From an uncultured Clostridia bacterium (GTDB taxonomy: Bacteria; Bacillota; Clostridia; Oscillospirales; Acutalibacteraceae), in NCBI GenBank assembly GCA_904397895.1, contig CAJFOZ010000026.1, forward strand, positions 1 to 50,268: DNA of 50,268 nt, in the 5' to 3' direction. Both the position numbers and the translations under genes were made by a program. This document shows positions 1-7,715 of this stretch, in pieces (positions within the stretch are counted from its first letter, which is position 1; each line of letters starts with the position of its first letter). The notes below the pieces were generated by a model. That model searched no databases. It saw only the letters and a program-made list of their open reading frames with translations, and was not told the origin of the DNA.

Positions 1-13
1 AGGGGGTTGTTTG

Positions 14-757
14 ATGAGGATTGATATCATGACCCTATTTCCTGAAATGTGCGAGACAGTGCTGGGAGAAAGCATCCTAGGCCGCGCCAGGGAAAACAAG
101 TTGGTGGAAATTCATTGCCACGACATCCGGGCCTATACGGCCGATAAACACCGCCGGGTGGATGATTATCCTTATGGCGGCGGCATGGGTATGGTCATGC
201 AAGCGCAGCCTATTTACGATTGCTTTGAGGCCATTGTGCGTGCAACCGGCACCCGTCCCCACCTGATTTATCTTTCTCCACAGGGAGGGGTATTCCGCCA
301 AAAAAAAGCGGTGGAGTTGGCGTCAATGCCCCACATCGCTTTGCTGTGCGGCCACTACGAAGGGGTGGACGAACGGGTGTTGGAAGAGATTGTGGATGAG
401 GAAATTTCCATTGGGGATTTTGTGCTGACGGGTGGGGAATTGCCAGCGTTGGCGGTGGTAGACGCGGTGGCGCGTATGTTGCCGGGAGTGCTGGCCGATG
501 AGGAGAGCTTTACAGAGGAAAGCCACTATGCAGGGCTTTTGGAGTATCCTCAATATACCCGTCCTCCCCGGTGGAAGGGCCGGGAAGTGCCTGAGGTATT
601 GCTTTCCGGCCATCATGCCAACATTGCAACATGGAGGCGGAAGCAGTCTTTGCAAAGAACTTTGCATAAAAGGCCCGATATGTTGGAACAATTTACTATG
701 AGCAAAGAGGATGCCAAGCTTATGGCCGCCATCCGGAAAGAGCAAAGTCCAGAGTAA
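14..757 (+). CDS. trmD: tRNA (guanine37-N1)-methyltransferase TrmD
   Basis: This SPOUT-class enzyme methylates N1 of G37 in tRNAs reading CNN codons, using S-adenosylmethionine, and so prevents +1 frameshifting. The 247-residue protein starts MRIDIMTLFPEM, the usual TrmD opening. It carries the knot region with SIGDFVLTGGELP and AVVDAVARMLPGVL, and the YPQYTRP motif. I chose the ATG at 14 rather than the TTG at 11, because AGGGGG at 1-6 is then correctly spaced and the protein begins as in the family. Length is normal. In related genomes rpsP and rimM usually precede trmD; here that side is outside the window. The function is confident from motifs alone. Confidence 0.97.
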   Translation: MRIDIMTLFPEMCETVLGESILGRARENKLVEIHCHDIRAYTADKHRRVDDYPYGGGMGMVMQAQPIYDCFEAIVRATGTRPHLIYLSPQGGVFRQKKAVELASMPHIALLCGHYEGVDERVLEEIVDEEISIGDFVLTGGELPALAVVDAVARMLPGVLADEESFTEESHYAGLLEYPQYTRPPRWKGREVPEVLLSGHHANIATWRRKQSLQRTLHKRPDMLEQFTMSKEDAKLMAAIRKEQSPE

Positions 758-784
758 CTGTGAAAACAGTGGCCTGTACTGGTG

Positions 785-802
785 AAAAATCAGCGGATTT
801 TT
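785..802 (+). terminator. Possible weak terminator after trmD
   Basis: AAAAATC and GATTTTT form a 7-bp AT-rich stem around a 4-nt loop, 28 nt after the trmD stop. A short ACTGT-GAAA-ACAGT hairpin lies just before it. There is no long U tract, so termination may be partial. The remaining DNA up to the ptsH promoter (about 803-957) shows no gene I can support; the only ATG frame there is about 22 codons long and has no ribosome binding site. Confidence 0.35.
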
Positions 803-970
803 AGTTGTTTTTGACGATTTGGACATCTTCTATTACCTCTGATCGTAAATAACAACCAAATGTTTTCCACAAATGCGTCAATGTACACAAACTTCGTGGA
901 CGAGGAAGGAAGACCTATTAGGCATCAATACAAAATGTGATAAAAACCGGCGTGAATCTTGATAATCAAG

Positions 971-999
971 TTGACGGTTCCTTGGTTTGTGTCTATAAT
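971..999 (+). promoter_or_regulatory. ptsH promoter
   Basis: TTGACG at 971-976 and TATAAT at 994-999 are separated by 17 nt, a near-consensus sigma-A promoter. The predicted RNA start is near 1006, about 50 nt before the ptsH ATG. The palindrome CTTGATAATCAAG (958-970) abuts the -35 box directly and could be an operator. Confidence 0.85.
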
Positions 1000-1056
1000 G
1001 GTAGTGAGATAATGTTTGGATGATAAATCCTTTATTGTTATGGGGGAGATTTTAGA

Positions 1057-1320
1057 ATGTATGTAAAAGATGTTACGGTTCAAAACCAGGTAGGGTTACA
1101 CGCTCGTCCCGCCACTTTCTTCATTCAAAAGGCCAATGAGTTCAAGTCCTCTATTTGGGTGGAAAAGGAAGAGCGCAGAGTCAATGCTAAGAGTCTGCTG
1201 GGCGTTTTGTCCCTGGGCATCATCGGCGGCACCAGCATCCGCATCATCGCCGACGGCTCGGATGAGCAGCAGGCTGTAGACGGCTTGGTGGAACTGGTAG
1301 AGTCTGGTTTTGCTGAGTAA
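1057..1320 (+). CDS. ptsH: Phosphocarrier protein HPr
   Basis: HPr passes phosphate from enzyme I to the sugar-specific IIA domains of the phosphotransferase system. In Firmicutes it also signals carbon status through Ser46. The 87-residue protein has the phospho-acceptor His15 in GLHARPA and the regulatory Ser46 in NAKSLLGVLSLG, so it looks able to serve both transport and catabolite control rather than being a Crh-type protein lacking His15. GGGGGAG at 1042-1048 precedes the ATG by 8 nt. It stands alone between its own strong promoter and a terminator; enzyme I is not in the window. Confidence 0.96.
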   Translation: MYVKDVTVQNQVGLHARPATFFIQKANEFKSSIWVEKEERRVNAKSLLGVLSLGIIGGTSIRIIADGSDEQQAVDGLVELVESGFAE

Positions 1321-1343
1321 AAAGTAAGGCGTGATCATAAGGG

Positions 1344-1374
1344 GCACCGTCCTAAAGCAGGGCGGTGCTTTTTT
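1344..1374 (+). terminator. ptsH terminator
   Basis: GCACCGTCC (1344-1352) pairs with GGGCGGTGC (1360-1368) through a 9-bp GC-rich stem with one G-U pair. A run of six T follows. This ends the ptsH transcript just before uvrC. Confidence 0.9.
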
Positions 1375-1399
1375 CGTACTTGGATTGGGGGGATGGCCA

Positions 1400-3238
1400 G
1401 TGAACCCGAGGCTGGACACGTTAAGGGAAAAGGCGCGGCGGTTGCCGCTGACACCGGGCGTATATATCATGAAGGATACAAAAGAACAGATTATTTATAT
1501 CGGCAAGGCCAAAGCTTTGCGGAACCGGGTCAGCCAGTATTTTGGCGCCGGCAACCAGCATACGCCCAAGGTGCGCCGTATGGTGGAGCAGGTACAGGAT
1601 TTTGATTACATCCTTACCGACAGCGAATACGAGGCTTTGGTGCTGGAATGCAGCCTCATCAAGCAGTACATGCCCAAGTATAATATCCTGCTCAAGGACG
1701 ACAAAGGGTATCATTACGTCCGGGTGACAAAAGGACCCTGGTCCCGCATCTCGGAAGCCAAGCAGATGACCGACGACGGATCCCTCTATCTGGGCCCCTA
1801 TACCAGCGGCTGGACGGTCAAACAAGCGGTGGATGAGGCCAATAAGATTTTTGGATTGCCCACTTGTAGCCGACGTTTTCCTCAGGAGATGGGCAAGGGG
1901 AGGCCGTGCCTTAACTTTTTTATCAAGCAATGCTGTGCCCCGTGCCGGGGGAAAATCAGCGCTGAGGAATATGAGGACATTGTGGAGGAGGCGGTGGATT
2001 TCCTCAAAGGTGGAAAGCCGTTCTCCAAGAAGGAATTGACACAGAGGATGGAACAGGCAGCTGAAAATCTGGAATTTGAAAAGGCGGCCAGGCTCAGGGA
2101 TCGGATCCAGGCCATCGAACGGGTGTCCCAAAAGCAGAAGGTGGTCATGTCGCGGGTGCCGGTGCAGGATGTCATCGCTATGGCACGGATGGGGGAAAAG
2201 GCTGCGGTGGAGGTCTTCCGCTTTACAAACGGCCGTCTCCACGACCAGGAGAGTTTCCTCCTGGGGGAAATCGACACCGAACCGGAGGCCCGGCAAGAGT
2301 TTGTGGAGCGGTATTATACCATGCGTCCCGACGCCATCCCCCCTGTCATTGCCATGGATGAACCGGCCGAGGATATGGAGCTGTTGGGACGGTGGCTGTC
2401 GGAGAGGGCAGGACGAAAAGTAACGCTCCAAATTCCTCAGCGGGGGGAGCAGCGGCATTTGGTGGATATGTGCCGTGCAAATGCTTCTGAAAAACTGGCT
2501 CAGGACGTGGGCCGTACCGGCAAAGAGGTGGCGGCGCTGGAGGAATTAGGCAGGCTTTTGGGCTTGGAGTCCCCACCGCGGTATATCGAGTCCTACGACA
2601 TTTCCAACACCGCCGGCAGCGATAACGTCGGGGCCATGGTTGTATTTGAGGACGGCCGCCCTTTAAAATCGGCCTATCGTAAATTTGCTATCAAGGGGTT
2701 CGAGGGCCAGGACGACTATGCATCCCTTCACGAGGTGCTGTCCCGCCGTTTTAACCGGTATGAGGAGGAGAAAGGGACGGGGGAAGGGTTCGGCCGTCTG
2801 CCCGACTTGATCCTCATGGACGGCGGCAAAGGACAGGTGGCGGCCGTCCTGCCGGTTATCCGGGCCCACGGTTTAAACGTGCCGGTATTTGGAATGGTAA
2901 AGGACGACAAACATCGCACCCGTGCCATCACATCGGAAGGGGCGGAGATCGCCATCGCCGCTACCCGGTCGGTGTTTACTTTGGTGTCGGACATTCAGGA
3001 GGAGGTCCACCGGTTCGCCATTGGATATCACCGCCAAAAACGGAGCAAATCGGCCATTTCCTCTACGCTTCAGGGGATCCCCGGCATTGGCCCTACCCGA
3101 GCAAAAGCACTACTGCGGACCTTTGGGACGGTGGGGCGCGTCAAAGAGGCCACCGAGGAGGAGCTCAGCGCCGTCAAGGGTATGAATGCCCAGGCGGCCA
3201 AAGCGGTAAGGGCCTATTTTGACGAGGAAGATTCGTGA
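1400..3238 (+). CDS. uvrC: Excinuclease ABC subunit C
   Basis: UvrC makes both incisions flanking a DNA lesion in nucleotide excision repair, after UvrA and UvrB locate the damage. The 612-residue protein shows a GIY-YIG nuclease domain near residues 14-90 (TPGVYIMKD, IIYIGKAK), a UvrB-interacting UVR coiled coil near 209-244, the RNase H-like endonuclease domain (ESYDISNTAGSD near 400), and a C-terminal helix-hairpin-helix pair from about 557 (GIPGIGPTRAKALL). I start it at the GTG at 1400, seven bases after GGGGGGA. An upstream ATG at 1331 in the same frame would run through the ptsH terminator and is unlikely. Length is usual for the family. No promoter is obvious between the terminator and the start. 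Confidence 0.96.
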   Translation: MNPRLDTLREKARRLPLTPGVYIMKDTKEQIIYIGKAKALRNRVSQYFGAGNQHTPKVRRMVEQVQDFDYILTDSEYEALVLECSLIKQYMPKYNILLKDDKGYHYVRVTKGPWSRISEAKQMTDDGSLYLGPYTSGWTVKQAVDEANKIFGLPTCSRRFPQEMGKGRPCLNFFIKQCCAPCRGKISAEEYEDIVEEAVDFLKGGKPFSKKELTQRMEQAAENLEFEKAARLRDRIQAIERVSQKQKVVMSRVPVQDVIAMARMGEKAAVEVFRFTNGRLHDQESFLLGEIDTEPEARQEFVERYYTMRPDAIPPVIAMDEPAEDMELLGRWLSERAGRKVTLQIPQRGEQRHLVDMCRANASEKLAQDVGRTGKEVAALEELGRLLGLESPPRYIESYDISNTAGSDNVGAMVVFEDGRPLKSAYRKFAIKGFEGQDDYASLHEVLSRRFNRYEEEKGTGEGFGRLPDLILMDGGKGQVAAVLPVIRAHGLNVPVFGMVKDDKHRTRAITSEGAEIAIAATRSVFTLVSDIQEEVHRFAIGYHRQKRSKSAISSTLQGIPGIGPTRAKALLRTFGTVGRVKEATEEELSAVKGMNAQAAKAVRAYFDEEDS

Positions 3239-3283
3239 TTTTTTTGCAGTATTTCCTGGGGAATGGGGAAGAAAAGACAAAGA

Positions 3284-3316
3284 AAAAATCCCTGTGCACC
3301 TTGCACAGGGATTTTT
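3284..3316. terminator. Bidirectional terminator between uvrC and the epimerase gene
   Basis: AAAAATCCCTGTGCA (3284-3298) and its exact complement at 3302-3316 form a perfect 15-bp stem with a 3-nt loop. A run of A on one side and T on the other lets it serve both converging genes. Confidence 0.93.
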
Positions 3317-3338
3317 CATCGTTTTTGTGAGGAAAATA

Positions 3339-4220
3339 TCACTGATTGATTTGGATCGAGTAGGTACAGCGGAAGACCCCACCGGCATCCAAAGAGAGAA
3401 TCCCCTCCTTTTGGGTGAAATCACCGTGGAAATCCTCAAAATCAGCGTGGCCAAACCAGGGCTCAATGCATACGAAAGGGGCCTTTTTATCCGGAATGGT
3501 CCAGATGCCCAGGTAAGGGAATTCACTGAAGTCGAATACCAGGCCTTTCTTGTGATTCTTGGACACCAAACGCACCGTGCAGGATTTGAGGGAGTCAAAG
3601 ATAAGCGCATCCTGAGAAAAAAGCTGGTGGCTCAAGGCAATTGTGTTTTGCTGATCCAAGAAGGGGATCTTATCCCGCTTTAGGAGGCCTTCGTCGTTGA
3701 GAGGGATGCGGGAAACCGTTTCCTTGGAATCAAATACCAAGCTGTAATCTTCCAAACGTTCCCCGTCCTCCAGCGGGCAGTGGAATGCCGGATGGGCGCC
3801 GATGGAAAAATACATGGTGGAACTATCGGGATTTAAAACCTCGTAGGTAACCGATAGATTGTTGCCATCCAAGCGGTAGATGATGCGCAGCACAAAAGAA
3901 TAGGGGTAAACGGCCAATGTATCGGCCGATGAGCTTAATTCAAAAGTAAGATGGTTTGCCGACTGACTGACCAGTTGGAATTCCCGGATGCGGGCCAGGC
4001 CATGCTGTGGAAGGTGATAGGCTTTCCCTTCCACGGTATAAGTATTGTCGTTCAGTTTGCCGACGATGGGGAAAAGAATCGGGGCATGGTATTTCCAAAA
4101 AGCGGGATCACCATCGGAAAGATACTGCGTTCCCTCTTTTTTGCCGGTGATGTGATGGAGTTCACCGCCCATAGTATCGGCACTGATTTTTATTTGATCG
4201 TTTTCCAGCCAATAAAGCAT
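3339..4220 (-). CDS. Aldose 1-epimerase family protein (GalM/LacX-like)
   Basis: Members of this family interconvert the alpha and beta anomers of aldoses; the LacX-like branch is poorly characterised. The 293-residue beta-rich protein contains IGAHPAFHCPL near residue 140, with the conserved histidine pair, and CIEPWFGHAD near 250, with the expected catalytic glutamate. The start MLYWLEND is preceded by AAGGAGG (complement of 4230-4236) at 9 nt, so I rejected the longer frame beginning at 4280, which would cross the promoter. It is a single-gene unit convergent with uvrC. The substrate cannot be read from sequence; hexose or hexose-phosphate mutarotation is the default. No neighbouring sugar operon helps. 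Confidence 0.85.
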   Translation of the reverse strand: MLYWLENDQIKISADTMGGELHHITGKKEGTQYLSDGDPAFWKYHAPILFPIVGKLNDNTYTVEGKAYHLPQHGLARIREFQLVSQSANHLTFELSSSADTLAVYPYSFVLRIIYRLDGNNLSVTYEVLNPDSSTMYFSIGAHPAFHCPLEDGERLEDYSLVFDSKETVSRIPLNDEGLLKRDKIPFLDQQNTIALSHQLFSQDALIFDSLKSCTVRLVSKNHKKGLVFDFSEFPYLGIWTIPDKKAPFVCIEPWFGHADFEDFHGDFTQKEGILSLDAGGVFRCTYSIQINQ

Positions 4221-4265
4221 AAAAGAAAACCTCCTTGTCAATGATGCAATTAGACTCATCTTAAA

Positions 4266-4294
4266 AGTATACCCGAACAATTCAAACTTCGCAA
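4266..4294 (-). promoter_or_regulatory. Promoter of the epimerase gene
   Basis: Read on the minus strand, TTGCGA (complement of 4289-4294) and TATACT (complement of 4266-4271) are spaced by 17 nt. The predicted leader is about 40 nt long. Confidence 0.6.
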
Positions 4295-4346
4295 CAGCAT
4301 TTGGAGAAAACTGGAGTGGTTTTGCATTTCACCCCCTGCAATCCTC

Positions 4347-4376
4347 TTGACAAACCCGCTCACAAGATGGGATAAT
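4347..4376 (+). promoter_or_regulatory. Promoter of rsmD-coaD operon
   Basis: TTGACA at 4347-4352 and GATAAT at 4371-4376 are spaced by 18 nt. This leaves an untranslated leader of roughly 110 nt before rsmD, in which I see no clear structure. Confidence 0.7.
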
Positions 4377-4495
4377 AAAAAGAATCAAAGAAGATAGTGT
4401 CGATTTGAATAGGTGTTAGGAATCAAGTCAATGCCGTATGTTGGGCCGAAGGGACGGCTGCCAATGACCGCTTTGTTTGGAAAGGGGTGGAGACA

Positions 4496-5038
4496 ATGAG
4501 AGTGATTACAGGGATTGCCAAAGGGAAACGTCTCATTACAAGGGAAGGGACCGATGTGCGCCCCACCACAGAACGAGTCAAGGAAGCGCTGTTTAGCATC
4601 TTGCAATTTGACCTGGAAGGACGGCGGGTTTTGGATCTGTTTGCCGGATCGGGCCAATTGGGCATTGAGGCATTGAGCCGGGGCGCAGCGTCGGCGGTAT
4701 TTGTGGATTCCAGTGCGCAAAGCATCAAGGTCATCCAGCAGAATTTGCAAAATACCGGCCTTAGCCAAAACGCCCAAGTGGTATGCAGCGATTTCGCCTC
4801 CTATTTGGCGGGCAATACGGGAACCTTTGACATTGTGTTTTTAGACCCACCCTATCGCAAAGGTATGCTGGAAGAGGCGCTTCCTCTGGTGGCGCCGCGT
4901 CTCAACGCCGGTGGAAGCCTGGTGTGCGAGCATCCAAAAGGGACGGAGCTGCCGCCTGTGGTAGGAGGTTTAAACCAAGTGCGGACCTATTCTTACGGTC
5001 AGATTCTGATTTCATTGTATCGAGGTGAGGCATCGTGA
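4496..5038 (+). CDS. rsmD: 16S rRNA (guanine966-N2)-methyltransferase RsmD
   Basis: RsmD methylates N2 of G966 in 16S rRNA of the assembled small subunit, using S-adenosylmethionine. The 180-residue Rossmann-fold protein has the cofactor-binding motif LDLFAGSGQLGIEAL near residues 43-58 and the N6/N2-methyltransferase signature LDPPY near 118-122. The ATG at 4496 gives the usual MRVITGIAKGK opening; a GTG nine bases upstream is possible but atypical. Its last codons overlap coaD by GTGA, so the two are translationally coupled. This rsmD-coaD order is common in Firmicutes. Confidence 0.94.
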   Translation: MRVITGIAKGKRLITREGTDVRPTTERVKEALFSILQFDLEGRRVLDLFAGSGQLGIEALSRGAASAVFVDSSAQSIKVIQQNLQNTGLSQNAQVVCSDFASYLAGNTGTFDIVFLDPPYRKGMLEEALPLVAPRLNAGGSLVCEHPKGTELPPVVGGLNQVRTYSYGQILISLYRGEAS

Positions 5039-5526
5039 TTACCGCTATTTGTCCAGGCAGTTTTGACCCGGTGACGCTGGGGCATATTGATATTGTCACC
5101 CGCGCCGCCTCTATGTTTGACCATGTGATCGTGACGGTCATGGCTAACTTTCATAAAAAGCCGGCCTTTTCCGCCCAGGAGAGGGTGGATATGCTTCGCC
5201 GCACCATCCATCTTCCCAATGTAGAGGTGGACTGTTACGATGGATTGCTGGCCGATTACGCCCGGGAAAAGGGGGCCAAAGCGGTAGTCAAGGGGTTGAG
5301 GGCGGTGTCCGACTTCGAATATGAATTCCAGATGGCCCTGACCAACAAGCGTATGAACCCGGAGCTGGAGACGGTATTCCTCACCACCCGGTCGGAATAC
5401 ATGTTTTTAAGTTCCAGCATTGTCAAGCAGGTGGCTACTTTGGGCGGAGACATCTCTGGATTTGTGCCGCCCAGCATTATGGAAGAAATCCAATCCCGTT
5501 TTTATAGAGGAGGTCGTCTTGAATGA
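5035..5526 (+). CDS. coaD: Phosphopantetheine adenylyltransferase
   Basis: CoaD transfers AMP from ATP to 4'-phosphopantetheine, the penultimate step of coenzyme A synthesis. The 163-residue protein opens with CPGSFDPVTLGH, holding the nucleotidyltransferase TxGH motif at residues 14-17. It ends with the FLSSSIVKQVA signature near 125-135 that binds ATP phosphates. It starts at GTG, overlapping rsmD by 4 nt, and overlaps the next gene by ATGA. CoaE, the last step of the same pathway, lies 5 kb downstream in another unit. Confidence 0.96.
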   Translation: MITAICPGSFDPVTLGHIDIVTRAASMFDHVIVTVMANFHKKPAFSAQERVDMLRRTIHLPNVEVDCYDGLLADYAREKGAKAVVKGLRAVSDFEYEFQMALTNKRMNPELETVFLTTRSEYMFLSSSIVKQVATLGGDISGFVPPSIMEEIQSRFYRGGRLE

Positions 5527-6035
5527 CTGTGGACGAATTACTGGATCAAATTGACGAACTAATGGAAAAAGCGTTTAATTTTCCTTTAAGCGGCGGTAAA
5601 TGTGTGGTGGATTCCGAGCGGGTACAAGAGATTGTGGATGACATCCGCCTCAATCTACCACAGGAGATCCGCCAAGCCAGGGCCATTGTGGCCGATCGAG
5701 GCGACATTATCGCCACAGCCCGCCGGGAGGGCGAGGGCATTGTCCGTGCCGCAGAGGAGCGTGCCCGCAGCCTGGTGGCCCAGGAGGAGATCACCAAACA
5801 GGCCCAACAAAAGGCCACAGAGATCCTCAGCCAGGCCCAGTTGAAATCCCGTGAGATGCGCAAGGCGGCCAACGACTATGTGGACGAATTGATGAAACGG
5901 GCCGACGAAGTGCTGACAGCCAATGTAGTCAGCGTCCGGGAGCAGGCCAAGAAAAACGATGAGGCCATGATGCAGCTTATTTCTGAATTGCGTCATACCC
6001 GTCAGAACCTGCGGACTTCTAAAAACATCGACTGA
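5523..6035 (+). CDS. Coiled-coil protein, ATP synthase F0 subunit b-like, unknown role
   Basis: This 170-residue protein is almost entirely helical and charged, with Ala/Glu/Arg-rich heptads from about residue 45 to 165 (for example EEITKQAQQKATEIL). It resembles the stalk part of F-type ATPase b subunits or DivIVA-like coiled coils, but has no membrane segment and no catalytic motif. Proteins of this kind, often labelled ATPase, sit after coaD in many clostridia. It overlaps coaD by 4 nt, so it is made together with CoaD and RsmD. A structural or scaffolding role is possible, but I do not assign a function. Confidence 0.75.
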   Translation: MTVDELLDQIDELMEKAFNFPLSGGKCVVDSERVQEIVDDIRLNLPQEIRQARAIVADRGDIIATARREGEGIVRAAEERARSLVAQEEITKQAQQKATEILSQAQLKSREMRKAANDYVDELMKRADEVLTANVVSVREQAKKNDEAMMQLISELRHTRQNLRTSKNID

Positions 6036-6047
6036 GGCAAATCAGAG

Positions 6048-6090
6048 AAAAAAGGCCCCCGCTTCTCTTTCTGAGGGAAGTGGGGGCCTT
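6048..6090 (-). terminator. Terminator of the S1-domain gene, also acting against the coaD operon
   Basis: AAGGCCCCCGCTTC (6052-6065) pairs with GAAGTGGGGGCCTT (6077-6090) with one wobble. On the minus strand the stem is followed by a T run (complement of 6048-6053). On the plus strand the U tract is missing, so termination of the coaD operon is probably weaker. Confidence 0.85.
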
Positions 6091-6098
6091 GCGATTGG

Positions 6099-7040
6099 TT
6101 ATGTTTCCTCCGGTGGATTCGTAAACACCGTTTCAATGACACGGGTGCATTGTTCTGGGGAATAACGCCAACATTCCATACGGTCGCCTTCAAAGAAATA
6201 ACGGGGTTCAGCCGGAGGATAATCAGCGTCAAAGGCGTCGATGATAATGAGCTTTACCTTCATCCGGTCGGGGATCAGGCTTTTGATAAACACACAGGCC
6301 TGTTGGCCGGCATGGACGTCGTCACGGGGCTCGGCCAATCCGGCTAAATTGGGAGCCAATTCCACAAATACGCCGTAATTCTCCACGCTGCGGATGACGC
6401 CAGCCACCGTTTCCCCTTGTTCAAACAAGGAGGCGTTTTGTTCCCATGTTCCCAGCAGCTCCTTATGAGTTAGGCACACACGTCCGCCCGGCTCCACCGA
6501 CCGCACCACGGCGCGGATGTCCATGCCGGTAGAAAACCGATCCCTGGGATGGGAGATGCGGGAAACCGAGATGGAGTCGATGGGGATCAGGGACGGGAGC
6601 CCACAGCCGATGTCGGCAAAAGCGCCAAAAGGTTCCAAATGGGTGACGCGGGCGGGGATGACGTCTCCAGGGCGCAGGGCGGCGATGTAACTGCGCAGGC
6701 ATTGTTCCTGTACGGCCCGGCGGGATAGAAGTGCATAGACCCCTATGGAATCCCTGTCAAAACCGGTGACCACAAAACACACCGGCTTATTGACCCGGGA
6801 GATGAGGGCGATGTCCCGTACCGATCCCTCCCGGATGCCATAGGCCCCCTCGTCATGGGGGATCATTCCCCGCATGCATCCTAAATCCACCCATAGATTA
6901 TGCATACTGTCACACAATGTGGCACGTCCTTCCAGGATGCGTCCCTGTTGCCGCGCTTCTTCCAAGGCGGCGCGGCTGCTTTGTGCGGCCTTGTTTTCCA
7001 ACGTATCCAGCAGCAGGCCTTCGGGATAAAAATGCGTCAT
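6099..7040 (-). CDS. S1 RNA-binding domain protein (three S1 repeats)
   Basis: This 313-residue protein looks like a shortened ribosomal protein S1 relative. Three OB-fold S1 repeats are visible near residues 36-95 (GRATLCDSMHNLWVDLG), 122-195 (GDVIPARVTHLEPFGAFADIG) and 205-268 (GETVAGVIRSVENYGVFVEL). The second and third are the best conserved. E. coli S1 has six repeats, while clostridial and Gram-positive S1-like proteins have three to four. It probably binds mRNA or the ribosome, but whether it is a true ribosomal component cannot be decided. AAAAGGGAGG lies 8 nt before the ATG, and a stable GC hairpin (7066-7082) lies just upstream. It is read in the same direction as the 142-residue gene before it. 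Confidence 0.85.
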   Translation of the reverse strand: MTHFYPEGLLLDTLENKAAQSSRAALEEARQQGRILEGRATLCDSMHNLWVDLGCMRGMIPHDEGAYGIREGSVRDIALISRVNKPVCFVVTGFDRDSIGVYALLSRRAVQEQCLRSYIAALRPGDVIPARVTHLEPFGAFADIGCGLPSLIPIDSISVSRISHPRDRFSTGMDIRAVVRSVEPGGRVCLTHKELLGTWEQNASLFEQGETVAGVIRSVENYGVFVELAPNLAGLAEPRDDVHAGQQACVFIKSLIPDRMKVKLIIIDAFDADYPPAEPRYFFEGDRMECWRYSPEQCTRVIETVFTNPPEET

Positions 7041-7065
7041 TTTCTTAACCTCCCTTTTGATGACC

Positions 7066-7082
7066 CCGGCGCTGACCGCCGG
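7066..7082 (-). promoter_or_regulatory. Leader hairpin before the S1-domain gene
   Basis: CCGGCG (7066-7071) and CGCCGG (7077-7082) form a perfect 6-bp GC stem with a 5-nt loop. In the minus-strand RNA it lies about a dozen bases upstream of the ribosome binding site. It has no U tract, so it is not a terminator; a role in mRNA stability or translation control is possible. Confidence 0.4.
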
Positions 7083-7152
7083 TTCGTTCCATATATATGA
7101 CTGGGCCTGCCGGGTTTAGACGTGAAGCACCCTTGTAAATTTTATGAGGGGA

Positions 7153-7581
7153 TCAGAAGATAGAGATGCCTTGGCCTCCACAGGATTTAAGCAGCTGAGC
7201 GGCGGGGGAGGCCCAGTGGCCGTCGGTCTGGATCATCAAGGTGACGCCGTCTTTTGGCCGGCGGGCCGATACAGCTGCCGGCAACATAACAGGCGGTGGA
7301 CATTCCGCTGGAGCCGGATATCCCAATTGAGAGGCAGGATCTAAAAAAAGAGGGCAGGCGGCACTACTCCCTCCGGGGACGGCCAGAGGCCAAGAGGAGT
7401 TTGCCGATGGGCTGCATGCAGGGAACAGGCTTCCTCCTGCAAAAGGGCGATGGGTGGAGTTAGGACAAGGGTTGGAGACGATTTGTAACGCATAAAGATT
7501 ACAGCCGTAGTGCTTTACGGAGCTTGCAGCCGACTGAGCCAACGGCATAGAAGAAAAGTGGGCATAAATACGGGCGCGCAT
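7153..7581 (-). CDS. Uncharacterised 142-residue protein with structured ends and a Pro/Ser/Ala-rich middle
   Basis: I do not recognise a named family. The protein begins MRARIYAHFSSMPLAQSAAS and ends with VTLMIQTDG and LLKSCGGQGISIF. Both ends read like beta-alpha-beta units (strand, helix rich in Ala, strand), as in small ferredoxin-like folds. The centre, roughly residues 45-105, is low in complexity and rich in Pro, Ser and Ala. An AAAGGAG ribosome binding site sits about 9 nt before the chosen ATG. A longer frame up to 7692 would cross the divergent DUF951 promoter and is rejected. It is upstream of and co-directional with the S1-domain gene, without an intervening terminator. It is soluble, with no signal peptide. 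Confidence 0.6.
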   Translation of the reverse strand: MRARIYAHFSSMPLAQSAASSVKHYGCNLYALQIVSNPCPNSTHRPFAGGSLFPACSPSANSSWPLAVPGGSSAACPLFLDPASQLGYPAPAECPPPVMLPAAVSARRPKDGVTLMIQTDGHWASPAAQLLKSCGGQGISIF

Positions 7582-7653
7582 CAGAAAAGACTCCTTTCGG
7601 TACAATGACCAAAAATCTCCGGGATAGGATTTATAAGGGTGTAGGGAATGTAT

Positions 7654-7683
7654 TTGCGTTTTGTGGAAAACTGGTGGTATAAT
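7654..7683 (+). promoter_or_regulatory. DUF951-prfA operon promoter with overlapping palindrome
   Basis: TTGCGT (7654-7659) and TATAAT (7678-7683) are 18 nt apart, and the -10 is extended by TGG. A perfect 17-nt palindrome GTGGTATAATATACCAC (7674-7690) covers the -10. A second inverted pair, ACCACA-ATG-TGTGGT, follows at 7686-7700. The layout suggests a repressor site. Confidence 0.7.
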
Positions 7684-7715
7684 ATACCACAATGTGTGGT
7701 TAAAGGAGAATGGCC

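Noticed and set aside
874-942. Frame of about 22 codons between trmD and ptsH
   Set aside because: It has no ribosome binding site and no promoter, and its length is expected by chance.
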